Assembly: GCF_006838285.1 (NCBI RefSeq)
Contig: NZ_CP038228.1
Location: forward strand, 4,154,001 to 4,218,000
Reading direction: 5' to 3'
From: Xanthomonas translucens pv. cerealis
Lineage (GTDB): Bacteria > Pseudomonadota > Gammaproteobacteria > Xanthomonadales > Xanthomonadaceae
Length of the DNA stretch: 64,000 nt
Part shown: positions 59,509 to 64,000 of the stretch, piece by piece
Layout: each line of letters begins with the position of its first letter
Numbering within the stretch: position 1 is the first letter of the stretch
Notes under the pieces: generated by a model
The model's input: only the letters and a program-made list of their open reading frames with translations
Database searches by the model: none
What the model was told of the DNA's origin: nothing
Translations under genes and position numbers: made by a program

Positions 59509-59717
59509 TCAGGCCCGGCTGCCCAACGTGGCGTGCACCACGCCCTTGTCGGCGCTGGCCTACCTCCTCAGCACGGTCGTGACCTTGCGCGGGCGTACGG
59601 CTTCCCGCGTTGCGCGTCCTGCGCGGCGTGGCGGGCGGCCGGTTCGGTAGCGTCGACCAGCAGGTGGATGCGGCGGTTGGCGATGTCGATCGGGATGTGT
59701 CGCCGTCGCGGGCCAGG
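59509..59717 (-). pseudogene. relic of the 3' end of ilvD inside the array
   Basis: Reading the minus strand across two frameshifts gives LARDGDT, IPIDIANRRIHLLVDATEPA, ARHAAQDAQRGKPYAR, KVTTVLRR, stop, ASADKGVVHAT. This is the C terminus of dihydroxy-acid dehydratase, whose relatives read DGDTIxIDIPNRRI...DAELAARR...RKVTTALRAYAxLATSADKGAVRDT. Only the last 60 or so residues are present, with frame breaks and a TAG. In Xanthomonas the integron lies beside ilvD, so this is probably a fragment moved or duplicated during array evolution. The rest of 59388-59786 shows no other recognisable feature. Confidence 0.75.
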
Positions 59718-59786
59718 CCGGCTGAGATCGCACTACCGGACACGTTGCGTTTCACCCTCATCCGCCCGCCTGCCCCGCGCAGGGCA

Positions 59787-61007
59787 TTACTTCGGCGTGA
59801 GCCGGTACAGACCACCGGGTTGCGCATCTTCCAATACCCACAATGACCCATCCGGCGCCTCTTCGATATCGCGGATGCGTTTGTCCAGGCTCCAGCGCTG
59901 GACCGCGCTGGCACCGCCCTTGCGGTCAACGGTGACGCGAATGATTCCCCCGCTGGCAAGGCCGCTGATCAAGGCGCTGCCCTTCCACTGTGGGAACATG
60001 CTGCCCTTGTAGAACATGAGGTTGCCTGGTGCGATCACCGGCACCCAATAGAGCACGGGCTTGACGAGATCGGGCCGCGTGTCCGGGCGAGGGATGGGCA
60101 CGCCGTTGTAGTTCATGCCATACGACACCAGCGGCCAGCCGTAGTTCTTGCCACGCTGGATCAGGTTGAGTTCGTCGCCGCCCTTGGGGCCGTGCTCAAG
60201 CTCCCACAGCCGGCCGTCAGGCGCGAAGGCGAGTCCATAAGGGGTGCGATGGCCGGTGGACCATGTTTCGGCCGGCGTGAGGTTGGGGCCGGGGAACGTA
60301 TAGGTGCTGACAACCGGAGCCGTCTTGGCGGCTTCGGTATCGGCCGCCGGATCGATCAGTGGAATGGTGGCGGCACCGACCTTGCCTGCCCATGGATTGC
60401 CCGGCGCGGGTTTGCCGTCCAGCGTCAGCCGCAGGATCTTGCCGACCGGTTGATCGGGATCCTGGGCCGGCGTGAAGCGCTGGCGGTCACCCACGGTGAG
60501 GAAGAGGGAGTTGCCGTCCGGCGAGAAGGCGATCTGGGCGCCGGCTTGCCCACCCTTGCCCGTGGGCATCTGCCGCCAGAGCACCTGGAAGTTGTTCAGC
60601 CGGGCCTGATTGCCTTCCAGAACGAGCTGACCGCGGCCCATGGCCAGGCCGCCGCCATAGTCGCCAGGGGCGACGTAAGTCAGGTAAACACTGTGGTCGA
60701 TGGCGTAGCGGGGCGAAAGGAAGACGCCCAACATGCCGTTCTGGCCTTCGACATAGCTGGCTGGGACGCCCTTGATCTCGGTCTTGGCGCCACCCGGCGT
60801 GACAAGCTGGAGGCGGCCGACCTTCTCGGTCACGAGCATGCGGCCATCGGGCAGGAAAGCAATGCGCCAGGGCAGGTCGAAGCTGGCGACCTTGGCAACG
60901 TTGAAGGGCAGGTCGGGATCGGTTTTCTGATCGCCAGCGTTGCTCTGTGCGTGGGCGGCGCTTGTGAGCAGAGCGCAAACCAGGAACCCGCTTGCCAGCT
61001 TCATCAT
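59787..61007 (-). CDS. cassette-encoded PQQ-type sugar dehydrogenase, exported
   Basis: The 406-aa product has a signal peptide (MMKLASGFLVCALLTSAAHA) and a six-bladed GSDH beta-propeller: LPWRIAFLPDGRMLVTEKVG, GAQIAFSPDGNSLFLTVGDR, TGHRTPYGLAFAPDGRLWEL, EHGPKGGDELNLIQRGKNYG, and the closing DIEEAPDGSLWVLEDAQPGG. Members oxidise aldose sugars with PQQ in the periplasm. An AAGGAAA site precedes the ATG at 61007. The gene lies between attC 3 and attC 2; at about 1.75 kb the segment is long for a cassette and includes the ilvD relic. Confidence 0.88.
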   Translation of the reverse strand: MMKLASGFLVCALLTSAAHAQSNAGDQKTDPDLPFNVAKVASFDLPWRIAFLPDGRMLVTEKVGRLQLVTPGGAKTEIKGVPASYVEGQNGMLGVFLSPRYAIDHSVYLTYVAPGDYGGGLAMGRGQLVLEGNQARLNNFQVLWRQMPTGKGGQAGAQIAFSPDGNSLFLTVGDRQRFTPAQDPDQPVGKILRLTLDGKPAPGNPWAGKVGAATIPLIDPAADTEAAKTAPVVSTYTFPGPNLTPAETWSTGHRTPYGLAFAPDGRLWELEHGPKGGDELNLIQRGKNYGWPLVSYGMNYNGVPIPRPDTRPDLVKPVLYWVPVIAPGNLMFYKGSMFPQWKGSALISGLASGGIIRVTVDRKGGASAVQRWSLDKRIRDIEEAPDGSLWVLEDAQPGGLYRLTPK

Positions 61008-61141
61008 GTGCGTGTTTCCTTGCGTCCGGGTGACCCTGGAGACCATAGTGTTTTCAATGCCGCTTGGGTGTGACGGTTTATTCAATCCTGGCGTGAAGTC
61101 GGAAGGAGCGTCATGATCTGGGGACGGACTCTCCCCAGGGG

Positions 61142-61200
61142 CCTTGCGCCTGAATTAAGCCGGTCCGCGACGCGGGTTAGGGTTGAATGAATTGTTATGC
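61142..61200 (-). repeat. attC site 3
   Basis: GCGCCTGAATTAAGCCGGTC leads into CCGCGACGCGGG and TTAGGGTTGAATGAATTGTT, the attC consensus with changes in one arm. Confidence 0.85.
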
Positions 61201-61339
61201 GGCTGGCCGGTGACCAGCATGCATTGCCCTCCAGCCGAGAACCACACAAAGCGATAAAAACAAAGCCGTGATGAAGTGTACTTGACGGTAGCGTAAGTGC
61301 TCAGCGAACAGTGAAAAGTGTTAGGCATGTGCCTGCGAG

Positions 61340-61368
61340 TTGACCGCTAGCTCGCATCCGGCTAAATT
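61340..61368 (+). promoter_or_regulatory. predicted promoter for the symE-like gene
   Basis: TTGACC (5/6 to -35) and TAAATT (4/6 to -10) are 17 bases apart, reading toward the plus-strand toxin gene and giving a leader of about 205 nt. Long leaders are typical of symE, where an antisense RNA controls translation. The 61201-61579 stretch holds no other supported gene. Confidence 0.45.
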
Positions 61369-61579
61369 GTCAGCTGGTGCTGAACACACCTTCTCGAAGC
61401 GGCAACCGCGCCCGAAAGCCATGCGGTTTTTTTGTGCCCATTGTTTTCATGGCCGGGCGGCGCGCAGCTATACAACACCCGAAAGGGGAAATCTGCGGGC
61501 CGTCTTCGAGCGGTGTTCAAGCGCCCGGCCGCCTCTCTGAACAGGAGGTGAAAATTGGACAATCTCGAAGGATGCCATC

Positions 61580-61801
61580 ATGGCTAAGCAACACCGCACA
61601 GCGCCGAAGCCGCGCTTTTTGACGATTGGCTATCAGTATTACGAAAGCCAGCACAAAGACATAGAGCGTCGCACCCAGCCACGACAAGTTCCGTTTTTAC
61701 GCTTGAGCGGCGATTGGTTGCAAGCGGCAGGGTTTAGGGTAGGCCAGAAAGCACGAGTTCAAGTGACGAAACGTGGCATCACGATCGTTGCCGAAGAGTA
61801 A
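61580..61801 (+). CDS. SymE-like type I toxin, cassette-encoded on the opposite strand
   Basis: The 73-aa protein carries the SymE toxin domain: LTIGYQYYESQ, then VPFLRLSGDWLQAAGFRVGQ and VTKRGITIVAEE (AbrB-like fold). E. coli SymE acts on nucleic acids and is SOS-induced, held down by antisense RNA SymR. Here the gene opposes all other cassette genes. An AAGGA site fits the ATG at 61580. Shortly before, AGGAGGTGAAAATTG opens a 10-codon frame (TTG at about 61554) whose stop falls in codon 2-3 of symE, a possible leader peptide. Confidence 0.82.
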   Translation: MAKQHRTAPKPRFLTIGYQYYESQHKDIERRTQPRQVPFLRLSGDWLQAAGFRVGQKARVQVTKRGITIVAEE

Positions 61802-61857
61802 TGCGAACGATGCTGTGAGTGGACAAGCATCCGCTCACGGCATTCTGATTCTTAAGG

Positions 61858-61917
61858 GCCTAACGCCTGAATTAAGCCGACCCGCGAAGCGTGTTCGGCT
61901 TGAATGAATTGTTAGCG
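61858..61917 (-). repeat. attC site 4
   Basis: GCCTAACGCCTGAATTAAGC, the CCGCGAAGCG apex and GGCTTGAATGAATTGTTAGC form a near-consensus attC. Confidence 0.93.
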
Positions 61918-61931
61918 CTCAACCCGCGCTG

Positions 61932-62333
61932 CTAGCTATTGAGAGACAACCACGCTGCAACCTGCTTGTTGAGCGTATGCAATTGCATGTCGTAGTCGTC
62001 AGGCCATTCCGCGAACGCTCTGGTGCGAATGCCATCAAGCACCTCCTTGGGAATGCAGGAGTTTTCGTACTGGAAGAACTCTAGGGCGGCATTAAACTGC
62101 TTTTTGACAGTATGCAGTTGCATTTCGTAGTCACCGTCCCATTCCGCAAGAGCTGAAGAAAAGATACCGTTGACGAAATTACTTGGATCAAGAATCGAAT
62201 AGAACTGATTGAGCTCCAGATAGGCATTAACTTGTTTGTCTAGTGTGTGCTTCTGGATATCAAAGTCATCAGGCCATTCTTCCCGCGATTTTGCAAGGAT
62301 GCGTGCGTGAACATCTGCTGGAACACTGCCCAT
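61932..62333 (-). CDS. cassette-encoded protein of three 45-residue repeats
   Basis: The 133-aa protein contains the unit EWPDDFDIQKHTLDKQVNAY three times, with Trp at residues 20, 65 and 110, an exact 45-residue period. Unit 2 reads EWDGDYEMQLHTVKKQFNAA and unit 3 EWPDDYDMQLHTLNKQVAAW. The units look like helical pairs with a conserved acidic turn; a scaffold or binding role is possible but not shown. An AAGGAGA site lies five bases before the ATG at 62333, directly inside attC 5. Confidence 0.85.
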   Translation of the reverse strand: MGSVPADVHARILAKSREEWPDDFDIQKHTLDKQVNAYLELNQFYSILDPSNFVNGIFSSALAEWDGDYEMQLHTVKKQFNAALEFFQYENSCIPKEVLDGIRTRAFAEWPDDYDMQLHTLNKQVAAWLSLNS

Positions 62334-62348
62334 AGTCTCTCCTTGAGC

Positions 62349-62405
62349 GCTAAAGCCTGAATTAAGCTGACCCGCGAAGCGGATTCGGCTTGAATGAAGT
62401 TAGCC
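62349..62405 (-). repeat. attC site 5
   Basis: GCTAAAGCCTGAATTAAGCT, CCGCGAAGCGG and TTCGGCTTGAATGAAGTTAG; three bases shorter at the right end than the others. Confidence 0.9.
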
Positions 62406-62418
62406 ATCTCTGATAGAT

Positions 62419-62967
62419 TCACCAGCCCCGTTCCCGCTTGTCAGTGCGATAGGTATTGGTTGTCCCTTGCAGTATGTGCGGATTCGCATGGATATAGTCC
62501 CACGCAGCATCAGTGATGTTGTGAGCAAAGCCTTCCAGAAGGCTCCCCATTGAAGCAGAGCGATAGATGATGCGGTTTGCAACCAAACCCTGAACTACTC
62601 CGTCGTCCACCTTGAGCATGTTGGCACGAGTTTCTTTGGCAAAGTAGTATCGAAGGATCTGCTTTTCATCTTCTGTGAGCGAACATAGCTTTTGAGCGAT
62701 GTGTTTCCGCACGCTACGCTGGAAGAATTGTCCAGCTGCCCAGTCCCAGCAGGTTGAGATAGCAGAAACGCACCAAAGGACTGCACTGACAAGAAACGTC
62801 AGGCCAAGCCATTGGCGATTCGCCGTTACAAATTTGTCAAGGCCAATCCGCTGAAGCCAAGTGTCTGGTAGGAACAGTAAGGCGCCAGAAACGATTGCCA
62901 CCGCAATAAGGTAGCGGGGCGCGAGCTTAAGGAACTCAATGGCTGATTTGGCGAAATCGGCAAACAT
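62419..62967 (-). CDS. SieB-family superinfection exclusion protein in a cassette
   Basis: The 182-aa protein has two membrane helices (LIAVAIVSGALLFLP at about 20-36 and WLGLTFLVSAVLWCVSAIS at about 52-72) and a cytosolic domain with SLTEDEKQILRYYFAKETRA, the VDDGVVQGLVANRIIYRS region and DAAWDYIHANPHIL. This is the pattern of the SieB (superinfection exclusion B) family, first seen in lambdoid prophages, where the membrane protein aborts infection by other phages. The gene fills the cassette between attC 6 and attC 5. Confidence 0.85.
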   Translation of the reverse strand: MFADFAKSAIEFLKLAPRYLIAVAIVSGALLFLPDTWLQRIGLDKFVTANRQWLGLTFLVSAVLWCVSAISTCWDWAAGQFFQRSVRKHIAQKLCSLTEDEKQILRYYFAKETRANMLKVDDGVVQGLVANRIIYRSASMGSLLEGFAHNITDAAWDYIHANPHILQGTTNTYRTDKRERGW

Positions 62968-62976
62968 ATAATTGAT

Positions 62977-63036
62977 GGCTAACGCCTGAATTAAGCCGAC
63001 TTGCGAAGCAAGTTCTGCTTGAATGAATTGTTAGAC
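62977..63036 (-). repeat. attC site 6
   Basis: GGCTAACGCCTGAATTAAGC, TTGCGAAGCAAG apex and CTGCTTGAATGAATTGTTAG; changes in both arms at the apex are compensatory. Confidence 0.93.
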
Positions 63037-63055
63037 CAGCGCCAAAGAACTCGCA

Positions 63056-63277
63056 TTAGTCTGCTCGGCAATAGGTGCAAACCTTGAAAGCACCTTGCGG
63101 GAACTCTCGGTGAGCCAATGCCTCGGCAGATGCAACAGATCTGACAGAGAACCAACCGCCGTCGCGGCCAAGCGCCTCGACTGGCTTGAGCTCAGTGCCA
63201 TGAGGTTTTGGAACGTATGGGCATGACTCATCGTGAAGTGTGGAAGAACGCAATGGCTTGTCGATGTTCAGCAGCAT
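63056..63277 (-). CDS. cassette-encoded small soluble protein with Cys
   Basis: The 73-aa product reads plausibly as a folded protein: HDESCPYVPKPHGTELKPVE, ALGRDGGWFSVRSVASAEAL and FPQGAFKVCTYCRAD. The single Cys near residue 19 and the CTYC pair near the end could bind a metal. A TAGGAG site lies about nine bases upstream of the ATG at 63277. The overlapping frame at 63031-63231 is less convincing. Function unknown. Confidence 0.7.
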   Translation of the reverse strand: MLLNIDKPLRSSTLHDESCPYVPKPHGTELKPVEALGRDGGWFSVRSVASAEALAHREFPQGAFKVCTYCRAD

Positions 63278-63298
63278 CTACGCTGATCTCCTACGCAG

Positions 63299-63358
63299 GT
63301 ATAACGCCTGAATTAAGCCGACCCGCGAAGCGGGTTCGGCTTGAATGAATTGTTAGCC
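63299..63358 (-). repeat. attC site 7
   Basis: ATAACGCCTGAATTAAGCCG, ACCCGCGAAGCGGGT apex and TCGGCTTGAATGAATTGTTA; closest to the array consensus. Confidence 0.95.
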
Positions 63359-63868
63359 CTCATGCCGATGACCGTCACTCCAAAAAGTTTGGGCAAAACC
63401 GGCATCATCTGCGAGGAAGAGCCGAACTTTGCTAGTGAAGCGCCGACCGGACAGGTCTCTGTATTTGATTCTGACAGGAATTTTGGCGCCAGCGTGCCAT
63501 GAATCTGACTGACCTAGATGCCAGAACCCATTTGAAGTTGATCGGCCATTTGCCAGTACGGGAATGTCGATGCCGGAGAAGAAGCACCGTTGAGCATCTT
63601 TAGGTATAGCGGTTTGTTGCAGGGCGGCCAGAACATCCGACTCTTTTGCGATGAGGCGGATGTCACGCGCAGGCCGATTGCCCGTGTTCTCAACGAGAAG
63701 GTTGAGCGCAATTCCGGCGCTACTTCCGCCCTGTGAAGTAACGCGAGCAGAGACAAGTGGTCGGTTCGCTTGGCGCCAAGAGTAGATGGCGAAAAACAGC
63801 GCCGCGAAAGCAATCGCCGCAGAGACGATGCCGAGTAAGCTGCTGCCAGAACCGACGATGATGTTCAT
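63353..63868 (-). CDS. cassette-encoded membrane-anchored protein
   Basis: The 171-aa product has one N-terminal helix (LLGIVSAAIAFAALFFAIYS at about 11-30) and a soluble domain of beta type (GIALNLLVENTGNRPARDIR, then VRIKYRDLSGRRFTSKVRLF) that resembles small immunoglobulin-like folds. Many cassette and defense-island proteins share this layout, but no function follows from it. The ATG is four bases from attC 8. Confidence 0.78.
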   Translation of the reverse strand: MNIIVGSGSSLLGIVSAAIAFAALFFAIYSWRQANRPLVSARVTSQGGSSAGIALNLLVENTGNRPARDIRLIAKESDVLAALQQTAIPKDAQRCFFSGIDIPVLANGRSTSNGFWHLGQSDSWHAGAKIPVRIKYRDLSGRRFTSKVRLFLADDAGFAQTFWSDGHRHEG

Positions 63869-63871
63869 GAG

Positions 63872-63931
63872 GGCTAATGCCTGAGTTAAGCCGCGCCGCG
63901 AAGCGGCGTCGGCTTGAACGAATAGTTAGGC
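63872..63931 (-). repeat. attC site 8
   Basis: GGCTAATGCCTGAGTTAAGC, CGCCGCGAAGCGGCG apex and TCGGCTTGAACGAATAGTTA; the right-most site in the window. Confidence 0.93.
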
Positions 63932-63936
63932 GGCAA

Positions 63937-64000
63937 CTACTGCTTGCCGAACGTGAAGATAAAGCGCTCTCCGCCGAGGTCGCCCTTGCCGGTACCACGT
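63937..64000 (-). CDS. cassette gene, 3' end only (window edge)
   Basis: One minus frame enters from the window edge and ends RGTGKGDLGGERFIFTFGKQ at TAG (63937-63939), six bases before attC 8, as expected for a cassette gene. Too short to identify. Confidence 0.55.
   Translation of the reverse strand, partial: RGTGKGDLGGERFIFTFGKQ

Larger units (their letters stand above)
58936..64000 (-). other. distal part of a chromosomal integron cassette array
   Basis: Eight similar attC sites, spaced 0.4-1.8 kb, all in the same orientation, separate short genes mostly on the minus strand that start just after one attC and end at the next. Each site has the imperfect hairpin AATTAAGCCG...CGGCTTGAATGAATTGTTAG. 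The orientation puts attI and the integrase to the right of the window. The uniform attC sequence is typical of a chromosomal (sedentary) integron. Confidence 0.9.

Noticed and set aside
61362..61562. A minus-strand frame within the symE leader
   Set aside because: No ribosome site or protein-like composition; it overlaps the likely toxin leader and antisense region.
63031..63231. A minus-strand frame overlapping the 63056-63277 cassette gene
   Set aside because: It starts inside the other gene, has no ribosome site and runs into attC 6; the other frame is better supported.

Overview
The window is GC-rich, gene-dense bacterial chromosome and most resembles Xanthomonas (Lysobacteraceae). The evidence is a catalase-ankyrin pair (katB-ankB type), dispersed 'TGTAGGAGCGGCTTCAGCC' palindromes, several lipoproteins and S9 peptidases typical of the group, and a chromosomal gene-cassette array that carries a relic of the 3' end of ilvD, the gene next to which Xanthomonas integrons sit. 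The species cannot be fixed from the sequence alone.

Layout. 0.2-6.3 kb: housekeeping genes (hrpB helicase, tatD nuclease, a membrane protein, a ketopantoate-reductase-like enzyme). 6.3-19.9 kb: one long minus-strand Tad (Flp pilus) cluster, transcribed from the major pilin at 19.9 kb down to an OmpA-type lipoprotein at 6.65 kb, with most neighbours overlapping or nearly so. It has pilin, TadG/TadE-like minor proteins, CpaB, the CpaC secretin, an FHA-TadA ATPase, TadB and TadC, but no recognisable TadZ or prepilin peptidase. 20.8-33.8 kb: transport and redox genes (two ABC exporters, ferredoxin reductase, TonB-like lipoprotein, GST, dipeptidyl peptidase IV, Coa1-like protein). 34-39 kb: a decayed stretch with a DUF885 pseudogene, a Cys-rich secreted protein split by an amber codon and an epimerase relic, around an intact hemB. 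38.9-48 kb: LysR regulator, secreted nuclease, a probably Fur-controlled PepSY/flavodoxin reductase, aroE and dinG. 48-50 kb: an IS5-family element that has landed a few bases into a secreted-protein gene. 50.4-58.3 kb: katB-ankB, a zinc-ribbon/SDR fusion, an S9 peptidase under a Zur-like box, a phosphodiesterase relic and an AI-2E family transporter.

58.9-64 kb (window end): the distal part of an integron cassette array with eight attC sites, all in the same (minus) orientation, so attI and the integrase should lie beyond base 64000. The cassettes encode a small membrane protein, a PQQ-type sugar dehydrogenase (with the ilvD relic beside it), a SymE-like toxin on the opposite strand with its own predicted promoter, a protein of three 45-residue repeats, a SieB-family superinfection-exclusion protein, a small Cys-containing protein, a membrane-anchored protein and one gene cut by the window edge.

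Annotations rest on reading translated sequence, motifs, start-site context and gene order; no database search was possible.
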